From Streptosporangiaceae bacterium (GTDB lineage: Bacteria > Actinomycetota > Actinomycetes > Streptosporangiales > Streptosporangiaceae), in assembly GCA_030041195.1 (NCBI GenBank), contig JASHOI010000325.1, positions 1-14,770 of the forward strand: 14,770 nt of DNA, given 5' to 3'. Positions 5,790 through 13,300 of this stretch are shown one piece after another. Made by a program: the position numbers and the translations under genes. Numbering within the stretch: the first letter of the stretch is position 1; every line of letters begins with the position of its first letter. The notes beneath the pieces were generated by a model. That model did no database searches. It was given only the letters and a program-made list of their open reading frames with translations, and was not told the DNA's origin.

Positions 5790-8473
5790 CGGCTGTCGCT
5801 GCCTCCTGCGGCGTCGGCCACCGCGGCGCGGCCCGCCTCCAGCCGGGCGACCGGCACCCGGAACGGGGAGCAGGACACGTAGTCAAGCCCCACGCGGTGG
5901 AAGAAGTGCACCGAGTCCGGGTCCCCGCCGTGCTCGCCGCACACGCCGAGCTCGAGCTCGGGCCGGGCGGCCCGGCCTTCCTCGACCGCGATCTTGACCA
6001 TCCGGCCGACCCCGTCGACGTCGATGGTCTCGAACGGCGAGACACCGAAGATGCCGAGCTCGATGTACCGGCTGAAGAACGCGCCCTCCACGTCGTCGCG
6101 GGAGAAGCCCCAGGTCATCTGCGTCAGGTCGTTGGTGCCGAACGAGAAGAACTCGGCCGACCCCGCGATCTCGCCTGCGATCATCGCGGCCCTGGGCACC
6201 TCGATCATCGTCCCGATCAGCGTGTGCACGCTGGTGCCGGTCTCCTCGGCCACCTCGGCGAGCACCTTCTCGGCCTGCTCGCGGGAGATCTCCATCTCCT
6301 GCACCGACGCGGTCAGCGGGATCATGACCTCCGGGCGCGGGTCGCCGCCCGCCTGCTTGCGGTCGGCAGCGGCTTCCGCGATCGCCCGGACCTGCATGTT
6401 GAACAGCCCGGGGATGACCAGCCCGAGCCGGACCCCGCGCAGCCCGAGCATCGGGTTCTGCTCGTGCAGCCGGCGCACCGCGTCCAGCAGCCTGCGGTCC
6501 TGCTCGGTGGCCTTGTCCCCGGCCAGGGCCACCTTGACCGACAGGTCGGTCAGGTCGGGCAGGAACTCGTGCAGCGGCGGGTCGATCAGCCGGATCACCA
6601 CCGGCAGCCCGTCCATGGCCTTGAGGATCTCGACGAAGTCGCCGCGCTGCAGCGGCTGCAGCGCGTCGAGCGCGGCCTGCCGCTGGGCGTCGTCGCTGGC
6701 CAGGATCAGCCGCTCGACGAGCTGGCGGCGCTCGCCGAGGAACATGTGCTCGGTCCGCACCAGGCCAACGCCGCGCGCACCGAACCGGCGCGCCCGGGCG
6801 CAGTCGTCGCCGGTGTCGGCGTTCGCGTAGACGCCGAGCCGGCGCCGCTCGTCGGCGTGCGCCATGATCCGGCTGACCGCGCTGACCAGCTCGTCGGACT
6901 GCGGATCGATGCTGCCCTCGAAGAACTCCACCACCGGCGAGGCCATGACCGGCACCTCACCGAGGTACACCACGCCGGACGTGCCGTCGATGGAGACCAC
7001 GTCGCCCTCGCTGACCGTGATCCCGCCCGGCGCGGTGAACTTACGCGCTGCCAGGTCGACCTCGAGTTCCTCGGCGCCGCAGACACAGGTCTTGCCCATC
7101 CCGCGGGCCACCACCGCCGCGTGGCTGGTCTTGCCGCCGCGGCTGGTCAGGATGCCCTGGGAAGCGATCATGCCGTGCAGGTCGTCGGGGTTGGTCTCGC
7201 GGCGGACCAGGATGACCTCTTCCCCGTTAGCCGCCTGCTCCACCGCGCGAGCCGAGTCGAACACGGCCTTGCCGACCGCGGCACCCGGCGAGGCGCTGAC
7301 CGCCTTCGTGATCTTCTTCACCTGGCCGCTGGTGTCGAAGCGCGGGAACATCAGCTGCGCAAGCTGGTCGCCGGTGACCCGGTCCAGCGCCTCGTCCATG
7401 TCGATCATGCCCTGGTCCACGAGCTGCATCGCGATCCGGAACGCGGCCGCGGCGGTGCGCTTGCCGACCCGGGTCTGCAGCATCCACAGCTTGCCGCGCT
7501 CGATCGTGAACTCGATGTCGCACAGGTCCCGGTAGTGGTTTTCCAGGGTCTGCATGATCTGCATGAGCTCGGCGTACGACTTCGGGTCGATCTGCTCGAG
7601 GTCCTGCAGCGGCACCGTGTTCCTGATCCCGGCCACCACGTCCTCGCCCTGGGCGTTCTGCAGGTAGTCGCCGTAGACGCCCTGCTGGCCGCTGCCCGGG
7701 TCGCGGGTGAACGCCACGCCGGTCCCGGAATCCATGCCCAGGTTGCCGAACACCATCGCGACGATGTTGACCGCCGTGCCGAGGTCGGTCGGGATCCGCT
7801 CCTGGCGCCGGTACAGGATCGCCCGGTCCGCGTTCCACGAGTTGAAGACCGCGTTGATCGCGAGGTCCATCTGCTCCCGCGGGTCCTGCGGGAAGTCCCG
7901 GCCGGTCTTATCGCGGACGATCTTCTTGAACACCTCGACCAGGCCCTGCAGGTCACCCGCGTCCAGGTCCAGGTCGTTGGTGGTGCCCTTGGCCTTCTTG
8001 GCCGCGTCGATCGCGTGCTCGAACTCCTCGCCGTCGATGTCCAGCACGGTCTTGCCGAACATCTGGATCAGCCGCCGGTAGGAGTCCCAGGCGAACCGCT
8101 CGCTGCCGGCCTGCTTGGCCAGCCCGCGCACGGACTCGTCGGACAGGCCGATGTTGAGCACGGTCTCCATCATTCCTGGCATGGAGAACTTGGCTCCCGA
8201 CCGGACGCTGACCAGCAACGGGTCGGCGTGGTCGCCCAGCCGCCTGCCGATCTTGGCCTCGAGCTGAGCCAGGTGCTCGTCGACCTCGGCGGGCAGGCCG
8301 TCCGGCACCCTGCCCTCGGCGAGGTAGTAACGGCAGGCGTCGGTCGTGATGATGAAGCCCGGCGGCACCGGCAGGCCCAGGTTGGTCATCTCGGCCAGGT
8401 TGGCGCCCTTGCCGCCCAGCAGGTCTCTAAGGTCCTTGTTACCTTCGGTGAAGTCATAGACAAGCTTCGGCAC
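5786..8473 (-). CDS. ppdK: Pyruvate, phosphate dikinase
   Basis: This enzyme interconverts pyruvate, ATP and Pi with phosphoenolpyruvate, AMP and PPi in the cytosol. The 895-residue protein has the full architecture. The N-terminal ATP-grasp part ([46 protein letters not shown] at about 89-107) is followed by the phosphohistidine domain with [19 protein letters not shown] at about 443-461, where His451 is the swivelling phosphocarrier. The C-terminal PEP/pyruvate barrel ends with [12 protein letters not shown], where Cys845 matches the catalytic cysteine. The start chosen is GTG 8473 (MPKLVYDF, the family's usual N-terminus) because GAGGAG sits 8 nt upstream; a GTG at 8482 would add three residues but overlaps that site. 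It is the first gene of a probable unit with dgt and the flavoprotein. Physiologically it could serve gluconeogenesis or PPi recycling; direction is inference. Confidence 0.97.
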   Translation of the reverse strand: MPKLVYDFTEGNKDLRDLLGGKGANLAEMTNLGLPVPPGFIITTDACRYYLAEGRVPDGLPAEVDEHLAQLEAKIGRRLGDHADPLLVSVRSGAKFSMPGMMETVLNIGLSDESVRGLAKQAGSERFAWDSYRRLIQMFGKTVLDIDGEEFEHAIDAAKKAKGTTNDLDLDAGDLQGLVEVFKKIVRDKTGRDFPQDPREQMDLAINAVFNSWNADRAILYRRQERIPTDLGTAVNIVAMVFGNLGMDSGTGVAFTRDPGSGQQGVYGDYLQNAQGEDVVAGIRNTVPLQDLEQIDPKSYAELMQIMQTLENHYRDLCDIEFTIERGKLWMLQTRVGKRTAAAAFRIAMQLVDQGMIDMDEALDRVTGDQLAQLMFPRFDTSGQVKKITKAVSASPGAAVGKAVFDSARAVEQAANGEEVILVRRETNPDDLHGMIASQGILTSRGGKTSHAAVVARGMGKTCVCGAEELEVDLAARKFTAPGGITVSEGDVVSIDGTSGVVYLGEVPVMASPVVEFFEGSIDPQSDELVSAVSRIMAHADERRRLGVYANADTGDDCARARRFGARGVGLVRTEHMFLGERRQLVERLILASDDAQRQAALDALQPLQRGDFVEILKAMDGLPVVIRLIDPPLHEFLPDLTDLSVKVALAGDKATEQDRRLLDAVRRLHEQNPMLGLRGVRLGLVIPGLFNMQVRAIAEAAADRKQAGGDPRPEVMIPLTASVQEMEISREQAEKVLAEVAEETGTSVHTLIGTMIEVPRAAMIAGEIAGSAEFFSFGTNDLTQMTWGFSRDDVEGAFFSRYIELGIFGVSPFETIDVDGVGRMVKIAVEEGRAARPELELGVCGEHGGDPDSVHFFHRVGLDYVSCSPFRVPVARLEAGRAAVADAAGGSDSR

Positions 8474-8481
8474 TGAACGCA

Positions 8482-8487
8482 CTCCTC
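8482..8487 (-). promoter_or_regulatory. Ribosome binding site deciding the ppdK start
   Basis: GAGGAG on the minus strand is 8 nt before the GTG at 8473, but overlaps the upstream in-frame GTG at 8482. It therefore favours the shorter protein beginning MPKLVYDF. Confidence 0.75.
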
Positions 8488-8638
8488 ATGGCGCCGCCAG
8501 TCCTGGCACGGCCGGTCGCCGTGGACGCTGGTCGGCGAAAGTGTTCTGCGGCCTCTCCGGCCCTCAGTTTGGACTCTACCGAGCATCGGAGAGTGCCGTG
8601 GAGTTGCCGGCCGGCCCGGGCTCTATAACGCCGCGGCA
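8488..8638. other. Divergent intergenic region between ppdK and the sigma gene
   Basis: On the minus strand a TAGAGT (8578-8573) fits TANNNT and could be the -10 of ppdK, giving a leader of about 90 nt, but no matching -35 is present at 16-18 bp. A GGCAAC also lies on this strand at 8608-8603, mirroring the one proposed as -35 for the sigma gene, without a CGTC at the right distance. Nothing else is recognised. Confidence 0.3.
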
Positions 8639-8664
8639 GGCAACCCGCGCCCATTCTCCACGTC
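8639..8664 (+). promoter_or_regulatory. Candidate ECF-type promoter of the sigma gene (possibly autoregulated)
   Basis: GGCAAC at 8639-8644 and CGTC at 8661-8664 are separated by 16 bp, resembling the general ECF pattern of a GGAAC-like -35 and a CGTC -10. Transcription would begin about 7-9 nt downstream, at or next to the ATG at 8673. That ATG has no Shine-Dalgarno, so the two observations support each other. Recognition by the encoded sigma factor is inference. Confidence 0.4.
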
Positions 8665-8672
8665 TCTGATAT

Positions 8673-9218
8673 ATGGAGCCAAAGCTGGTGACCGCCCGGG
8701 GGCCGGCGCGGTCTCAGGGCGCCGATGCCCGGGCCGCCGTCACTGCCTTGTATCAGGATCACGCCGTTGGGCTGATACGCCTCGCCGTGGTGATGCTCGG
8801 CGACCGCCCCGCTGCCGAGGACGTGGTTCAAGAGGCGTTCGCCGGGCTTTATCGCCGCTGGGACCACCTCTCCGGCAAGGAGCGGGCGCTCGGTTACGTG
8901 CGCGTGTCGGTGCTGAACGGATGCCGGTCCCGGCTCCGGGCCAGGATCCGCGACGTGCGCCTGGCCGCGGCGAGCCCGGCCACGTTAGCGGATGCGCCCG
9001 CCGACCAGGCGGTCCTGATCGGCGAGGAGCACGCGGCGGTCCTCACGGCGCTGCGGCGGCTGCCGGACCGCCAGCGGGAGGCCCTTGTGCTCCGCTACTA
9101 CCTGGACCTGTCCGAACCCGAGATCGCCGCCTCGATGGGCATCAACCGGGGCACGGTGAAGTCCACCACATCCCGCGCGCTGGCCGCGCTCGCCCGGCTG
9201 CTGGAGGAGGGCCGATGA
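8673..9218 (+). CDS. ECF sigma factor, SigE family
   Basis: This 181-residue protein is a group IV RNA polymerase sigma factor that directs the core enzyme to a small promoter set. Region 2 spans about 22-92 (ALYQDHAVGLIRLAVVMLGD, AEDVVQEAFAGLYRRW; then YVRVSVLNGCRSRLR for -10 recognition). Region 4 spans about 120-176 (LRRLPDRQREALVLRYYLDLSEPEIAASMG), with the helix-turn-helix at about 146-168 (INRGTVKSTTSRALAAL) for -35 binding. It has no SnoaL-type or other C-terminal extension. No Shine-Dalgarno precedes the ATG; an ECF-like promoter lies directly before it, so a leaderless transcript is likely. The stop overlaps the next start by 4 bp (ATGA), tying it to the membrane propeller protein, which is the obvious candidate regulator or target. 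It is divergent from ppdK. What stress or signal activates it is unknown. Confidence 0.92.
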   Translation: MEPKLVTARGPARSQGADARAAVTALYQDHAVGLIRLAVVMLGDRPAAEDVVQEAFAGLYRRWDHLSGKERALGYVRVSVLNGCRSRLRARIRDVRLAAASPATLADAPADQAVLIGEEHAAVLTALRRLPDRQREALVLRYYLDLSEPEIAASMGINRGTVKSTTSRALAALARLLEEGR

Positions 9219-10480
9219 ATACGCTCGAAGATCGCCTCCGCGCGGCGGCACAGGCGGCCGCCGGCACGGTCGCCGACGGCAGCGCCCCGCCGCTCAGGCT
9301 TCTGCAGCCCGGGGCGCCGGCGGGCCTGCCGGGCTGGCACCGCCGGCATCGCTGGACCGTGCCCCTGGCCGCGGCGGCCGCGGTGATCGCGCTCATAGCG
9401 GGCTCGGTCTTCGCCGCTCGGGCCGTGGTGCCTGGTGCGAGGAGCCCGGCGCCATCGGCGCCGCTGCCGCAGCTCGCCGACGGCCTGCCCGCGTACTTCC
9501 TCGAATCCCCGGTCTCTTATCAGGTGATAGCGAGCGCCGAGCGCGACGCGCTGAGCAGCCGCGGATCGTACATCCGGGCGCTGCTCCGCAAGGACGAGAC
9601 CCTGCGGATCGTGGCCACGGCCACGGGCAAGGTCGCCGCGACGATCAAGGTACCCGGGTACGTCACCGCGATCGCGGCCAGCCGCGGAGCCTTCTTCGCC
9701 GCTGTGCTCTTGAACGGCGTGACCAGGTTCTACCAGATCAGCCTCGATGACAGCCGCATCGCCACTACGGTGACCGAGCTCCCGATCCCGGCGGACACGG
9801 CGCCGGTCGCGTACATGGCCGTCTCACCCGACGCCGGTGAGCTCGCGTACTCCACTCTCGTGATGCACGGCAAGGCGGGAGGTGCCCAGGACCTCGTCGT
9901 CGCTTCCACCGCCGAGGGGAGCGAGCGGGAGTGGACGACCCCGGCGCGGGACTCCCAGGGCTACATGACCTCGATGGCCTGGCTGGCCGACGGCCGGACG
10001 CTGGCGTTCAACTGGACCGGCTCGCCCGAGGCACCTGCTGCGGTGTCGCTGCGCCTGCTCGACACCGCGGCGCCCGGCAGCGACCTGCTGGCGGGCCGGG
10101 CTGTGCTGCCGTCCGTCTACGCGGCTCGCGCGTTCAGTTACGACACGACGCTCAGCCCGAACGGGCAGGTCGTGGTCGGCGTGGCCAACGGCTCCGCCGC
10201 CCCGGGGGACTCGGTGCTTGCCTTCTCCACCTCGACCGGCGAGAAAACCGTCCTCTATCAGGCATCGACCAGCGGCGACCACGAAACCGGCTGCTACAGC
10301 CCGCTGGTGTGGGTCAGCAACGCGGGCAGCGAAGTGCTGGCCACCTGCTTCCGGGAGGTCAAGCCCACGCCGCCGGCGGTAACCGCCTACGTCACGGACG
10401 TCGTGCTGATCACCCACGGCCACGCCACCGTGCTCCCCTGGCTCAACGCCACCGCCGCAGGCGTCACCGCGTTCCCATAG
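9215..10480 (+). CDS. Membrane-anchored beta-propeller-like (WD40/PD40-type) protein, sigma-factor partner
   Basis: This 421-residue protein has a cytoplasmic N-terminus of about 48 residues (MNTLEDRLRAAAQAAAG, ending in basic HRRHR), one membrane helix at about 49-70, a Pro/Ala-rich linker to about 88, and an extracytoplasmic domain. That domain carries propeller-blade-like repeats: YMAVSPDAGELAYST, SMAWLADGRTLAFNW and YDTTLSPNGQVVVGV. The only cysteines, Cys360 and Cys378, are on the outer side and could form a disulfide. No HxxxCxxC zinc anti-sigma motif is present. The ATG overlaps the sigma stop by 4 bp, and GGAGGAGG (9203-9210) precedes it, so it is translationally coupled to the sigma gene. 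By analogy with anti-sigma membrane proteins it may sense envelope state and hold or release the sigma factor. That is inference; it may instead be only an output gene. Confidence 0.75.
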   Translation: MNTLEDRLRAAAQAAAGTVADGSAPPLRLLQPGAPAGLPGWHRRHRWTVPLAAAAAVIALIAGSVFAARAVVPGARSPAPSAPLPQLADGLPAYFLESPVSYQVIASAERDALSSRGSYIRALLRKDETLRIVATATGKVAATIKVPGYVTAIAASRGAFFAAVLLNGVTRFYQISLDDSRIATTVTELPIPADTAPVAYMAVSPDAGELAYSTLVMHGKAGGAQDLVVASTAEGSEREWTTPARDSQGYMTSMAWLADGRTLAFNWTGSPEAPAAVSLRLLDTAAPGSDLLAGRAVLPSVYAARAFSYDTTLSPNGQVVVGVANGSAAPGDSVLAFSTSTGEKTVLYQASTSGDHETGCYSPLVWVSNAGSEVLATCFREVKPTPPAVTAYVTDVVLITHGHATVLPWLNATAAGVTAFP

Positions 10481-10524
10481 CCCACCGTTCGCCGTATCCG
10501 CCGGGCTTGCGGCGCACCGACCGC

Positions 10525-10544
10525 ACCGGGCGCCGCTCCCCGGT
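10525..10544 (+). terminator. Weak hairpin after the propeller gene
   Basis: ACCGGG (10525-10530) and CCCGGT (10539-10544) form a 6-bp stem with an 8-nt loop, 45 nt after the stop codon at 10480. There is no T-run. It may end the sigma operon, but stems this short are common in GC-rich DNA. Confidence 0.2.
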
Positions 10545-10568
10545 ACACCGGTTCGTGAGGCTGGACGG

Positions 10569-11480
10569 ATGGCCATCTGGCGGGCCATGAAAAACTCAGC
10601 CATGGACATGCCACGCGGACCAGTGATCGGGCTGCTTCATCCTGGCGAGATGGGCGCGGCCGTCGGGCGGTGCCTGACCGGCGCGGGCTATGAGGTGCTG
10701 TGGGCGTCCGAGAGCCGGGGGCCGCAGACGGCGGCCAGGGCGCGGGCCGCCGGGCTCAGCGACGCCGGGACGCCCGCCGAGGTCGCCGAGCGCGCCGACG
10801 TGATCTTCTCGATCTGCCCGCCGCACGCCGCGCTCGACGTGGCCTGGGCGGTGCAGGGCTTCGGCGGGCTGTTCGTCGACGCGAACGCGATCTCCCCGGC
10901 GACCGCCCGTGAGGTCTCGCTGATGGTGGAGGAGGGCGGGGCCACCTACATCGACGGCGGGATCATCGGCATGCCGCCGCCGTCCACCCCCTCCCCCGGC
11001 CCGGGTGGCGGCACCCGGCTGTATCTCTCCGGCGACGAGGCGCACGCCGTCCGCGGGCTGTTCGACGGCACCACGGTGGACGCGCGGGTCATCGGCGACG
11101 GAGTCTTTGCCGCGTCCGCGATCAAGATGGCCTACGCGGCGTGGACCAAGGGCACCGCGGCGCTGCTGCTGGGGGCGCGAGCGCTGGCCAGGGCCGAGGG
11201 CGTCGAGGGCGCGCTGCTCGCCGAGTGGACGATGTCGCAGCCCTCGCTGGCCGAGCGATCCCAGGGCGCGGCCACCTCGGCGGCCACGAAGGGCTGGCGG
11301 TGGGTGGCCGAGATGGAGGAGATCGCGGCCAGCATGGCAGCGGCGGGCCTGCCCGACGGGTTCCACCAGGCCGCGGCCGAGATCTTCCGCCGCTCGCCCC
11401 GGACCGACCCCGGGGCGGCCAACGGGCAGGTCGTCGACCGGGTGCTCGCGGCCATCACCGGGGACGGCCCGCACGGCTAA
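10569..11480 (+). CDS. NAD(P)-dependent oxidoreductase, 6-phosphogluconate/3-hydroxyisobutyrate dehydrogenase-like with DUF1932-type C-terminus
   Basis: This 303-residue protein has an N-terminal Rossmann domain of the beta-hydroxyacid dehydrogenase type (GPVIGLLHPGEMGAAVG, glycine-rich turn at about 21-29), then DVIFSICPPHAALDVA at about 77-92, VDANAISPATAREV at about 103-115 and the substrate-side segment YIDGGIIGMPP at about 127-137. Its C-terminal helical domain begins near AIKMAYAAWTKGTAALL, where Lys186 matches the catalytic lysine position. This second half resembles DUF1932. It would oxidise or reduce a small hydroxyacid-like substrate with NAD(P); the substrate is unknown. ATG 10569 is chosen because GAGG (10557-10560) lies 8 nt upstream. 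Internal ATGs at 10587, 10602 and 10608 would put the Rossmann motif closer to the N-terminus, as is usual, and cannot be excluded. Its stop codon overlaps that of the convergent ABC permease gene. Confidence 0.85.
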   Translation: MAIWRAMKNSAMDMPRGPVIGLLHPGEMGAAVGRCLTGAGYEVLWASESRGPQTAARARAAGLSDAGTPAEVAERADVIFSICPPHAALDVAWAVQGFGGLFVDANAISPATAREVSLMVEEGGATYIDGGIIGMPPPSTPSPGPGGGTRLYLSGDEAHAVRGLFDGTTVDARVIGDGVFAASAIKMAYAAWTKGTAALLLGARALARAEGVEGALLAEWTMSQPSLAERSQGAATSAATKGWRWVAEMEEIAASMAAAGLPDGFHQAAAEIFRRSPRTDPGAANGQVVDRVLAAITGDGPHG

Positions 11481-12400
11481 CCGCGGCGGCTCGGGTCGGC
11501 AAGCAGCAGTACCCCGCGCAGGCAGGCGTCGAGGGCCAGCGCGATCACGGCGATGCAGATGATCCCGGACAGGACGAGCGCGGTATTCAGGTAGTCGCCC
11601 GCCTGCTGGATCAGGTAGCCGAGCCCGCTGGTGGCCGCGATCAGCTCGGCGGCCACGATGCTCGTCCAGGCGCCCGCCATCGAGATGCGCATTCCGGTCA
11701 GGATGCCGGGCAGCGCGGACCTCAGCTGTACCTGCACCAGCGTGTGCAGGCGGGACGCACCGAGGGTCCGCGCGCACAGCCGCAGGTCCTCCGGCACCTC
11801 GCCGAGCGCGGCCACGGTGGTGACCGCCATGATCGGGGTGACCCCGATGATGATCAGGATGACCTTGGGCAGCTCGCCGATCCCGAACCAGATGATGAAC
11901 AGCGGGATGAACGCGAGCGGCGGCAGCGGGCGAAGCACCTCGATCACCGGGTCGATCAGGTGCCGGACAACGCGGGACGAGGACATCGCCGCGCCGAGCG
12001 CCACCCCGATCGCAACCCCGATCGAGAAGCCGATCAGGATGCGGCGCAGGCTGGTGAGCGCGTCGTACCACAGCGGCGAGCCCTGCGAGGGGTACGGCCG
12101 GTTGAAGTAGTGCAGGAACGTAGCGACCGTCTGCGTGACAGACGGCAGGAACACCGGGTCCCTGAAGATGGACGCCGCGATCTGCCACACCACGGCCAGG
12201 CCGAGGAGTCCCGCCGCACCCGTGGCCAGCCGGCGGGTGCGCGCCCGGCGCCTGGCCCGCCGGTAGGCGGCAAGGTCGTCGCGGCCGGCCTGGTCGTCGA
12301 GTTCCTGGTCACCGTCCCACCCGTCGTTGGGCAAGAGGGCATCATCGGCGCGGAGGCGGTCTTCGACCGCGCCCAGCCCTGGGGCCTGCCAGCCTGCCAT
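11477..12400 (-). CDS. ABC transporter permease, sulfonate/taurine (SsuC/TauC) type
   Basis: This 307-residue inner-membrane subunit forms the transport channel, probably as a homodimer with the adjacent ATPase. The first 57 or so residues are a hydrophilic cytoplasmic tail, acidic then Arg-rich (AYRRARRRARTRR). Hydrophobic helices follow at about 58-77, 119-140, 163-174, 178-196, 241-256 and 272-295. The ATPase-docking EAA loop is at about 207-235 (RLCARTLGASRLHTLVQVQLRSALPGI), and DPVIEVLRPLPPLAFIPLFIIWFG is the usual TauC/SsuC signature. ATG 12400 is chosen because AAGGAG sits 8 nt upstream; the GTG at 12409 overlaps that site. It lies 45 nt after the ATPase gene and is the last gene of the operon. 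Its TAG stop overlaps the stop of the convergent oxidoreductase gene. The substrate is inferred from its neighbours, not from this protein. Confidence 0.9.
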   Translation of the reverse strand: MAGWQAPGLGAVEDRLRADDALLPNDGWDGDQELDDQAGRDDLAAYRRARRRARTRRLATGAAGLLGLAVVWQIAASIFRDPVFLPSVTQTVATFLHYFNRPYPSQGSPLWYDALTSLRRILIGFSIGVAIGVALGAAMSSSRVVRHLIDPVIEVLRPLPPLAFIPLFIIWFGIGELPKVILIIIGVTPIMAVTTVAALGEVPEDLRLCARTLGASRLHTLVQVQLRSALPGILTGMRISMAGAWTSIVAAELIAATSGLGYLIQQAGDYLNTALVLSGIICIAVIALALDACLRGVLLLADPSRRG

Positions 12401-12408
12401 GGCGTTCA

Positions 12409-12414
12409 CTCCTT
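12409..12414 (-). promoter_or_regulatory. Ribosome binding site of the ABC permease gene
   Basis: AAGGAG on the minus strand is 8 nt before ATG 12400 and overlaps the alternative GTG at 12409. It therefore selects MAGWQAPG as the N-terminus. Confidence 0.75.
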
Positions 12415-12445
12415 CTGCGGAATCTGCGGACGGCCCGCACCCGAC

Positions 12446-13300
12446 TCAGACCGACAGCGACGCGCGGATCCGCCGCTTGGTGGTGAGAAATGCCTCGGTG
12501 TCGACGTCGATGGCATGCCGCGGCCGGGCCAGCGGGATGTCGATGACCTCCTGTATGCCCGGCGGCGTGCCGCCCATCACGGCCACCCGGTCGCCGAGCA
12601 GCACCGCCTCCTCGATGTCGTGGGTCACGAAGATGATCGTGGTCTGGTACTGCTCCCACATGCTCAGCAGGAAGTCGTGCATCCGGAGCCGGGTGATCGC
12701 ATCGAGCGCGCCGAACGGCTCGTCCATGAGCAGCAGCGACGGCCGGGTGATGATCGCCCGGGCGAAGGCCGCGCGGTGCTGCATGCCGCCGGAGAGCTCA
12801 TGCGGGAACGCATCGCCGAACCTGGCCAGCCCCACCGTCCGCAGGATCGTGTCAGCCTCGGTGTCAAGCTCGGGGTCGTCGCGCTCGTGCAGCCCCGCCG
12901 AGCGCTGGGCCTTCGGCCCGAACAGGACGTTTTTCCTGGTAGTGAGCCAGGGGAAGAGCATCGGGCTCTGGAACAGCATCCCCCGGTCGGGGGACGGGCC
13001 GTGGACCGGCCGTCCCCCGACCGTGACCGTGCCCTCGTCCTGGTCGAGGGCACCGGCCACGATCCGCAGCAGGGTGGACTTGCCGCAGCCGGACGGGCCG
13101 AGCAGGCAGATCAGCTCGCCGGGACGGACCACCAGGTTCACCCCGGCGAGCGCGACCGTGCGCCGCCCGGCCCGGCGGAAGGTCTTGCCCACCGAGTCGA
13201 TCACCACGTCGGCCCCGCCATCGCCTGGCGGATCCGGCGCGGCGGGGCCGGAGTCCGCCGGCTGGGCCGCGGCCCCGCCCGTATCAGCTCGGGCAGTCAC
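12446..13300 (-). CDS. ABC transporter ATP-binding protein, sulfonate/taurine (SsuB/TauB) type
   Basis: This 284-residue ATPase drives uptake through the adjacent permease. Every core motif is intact: Walker A GPSGCGKST (68-76), Q-loop Gln111 in LFQSPMLFPWLT, signature LSGGMQHR (169-176), Walker B LLLMDEPFGALD (189-200) and H-loop His227 in FVTHDIEEAV. The LFPWLT after the Q-loop and the DEPFGALDAITR stretch are typical of nitrate/sulfonate/taurine transporters. A hydrophilic Ala/Pro/Gly-rich tail of about 30 residues precedes the domain. The GTG start lies inside the binding-protein gene, a 17-bp overlap, with no strong Shine-Dalgarno, so translation is probably coupled. No regulatory C-terminal domain is present. 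A perfect 14-bp inverted repeat falls in the part encoding about residues 93-106. Confidence 0.93.
   Translation of the reverse strand: MTARADTGGAAAQPADSGPAAPDPPGDGGADVVIDSVGKTFRRAGRRTVALAGVNLVVRPGELICLLGPSGCGKSTLLRIVAGALDQDEGTVTVGGRPVHGPSPDRGMLFQSPMLFPWLTTRKNVLFGPKAQRSAGLHERDDPELDTEADTILRTVGLARFGDAFPHELSGGMQHRAAFARAIITRPSLLLMDEPFGALDAITRLRMHDFLLSMWEQYQTTIIFVTHDIEEAVLLGDRVAVMGGTPPGIQEVIDIPLARPRHAIDVDTEAFLTTKRRIRASLSV
12984..13023. repeat. Perfect 14-bp inverted repeat inside the ABC ATPase gene
   Basis: Arms CGGTCGGGGGACGG (12984-12997) and CCGTCCCCCGACCG (13010-13023) are exact reverse complements around a 12-nt loop. They lie within codons for VGGRPVHGPSPDRG, between the Walker A motif and the Q-loop. 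The mRNA could form a very stable stem here. The codons encode an ordinary surface segment, so the symmetry is a nucleic-acid feature rather than a protein motif. Confidence 0.85.

Noticed and set aside
3633..5882. A 749-codon plus-strand frame across the flavoprotein and dgt genes
   Set aside because: It spans two well-supported genes and their gap on the other strand, is Arg/Gly/Pro-rich and shows no motif.
5897..8476. An 859-codon open frame on the plus strand, antisense to ppdK
   Set aside because: It mirrors ppdK codons. The translation is His/Arg/Val/Leu-rich low-complexity sequence with no family motifs, as expected opposite a strongly GC3-biased gene.
8921..9214. In-frame N-terminal extension of the propeller protein into the sigma gene
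   Set aside because: It is a +1-frame reading of the sigma gene with low-complexity product. ATG 9215 has a strong Shine-Dalgarno, gives the usual 4-bp overlap and puts the membrane helix at residue 49.
10596..12188. A 530-codon minus-strand frame covering the oxidoreductase gene and part of the permease
   Set aside because: It is out of frame with the permease and antisense to a Rossmann-fold gene; its product is Arg/Gly/His-rich without motifs.
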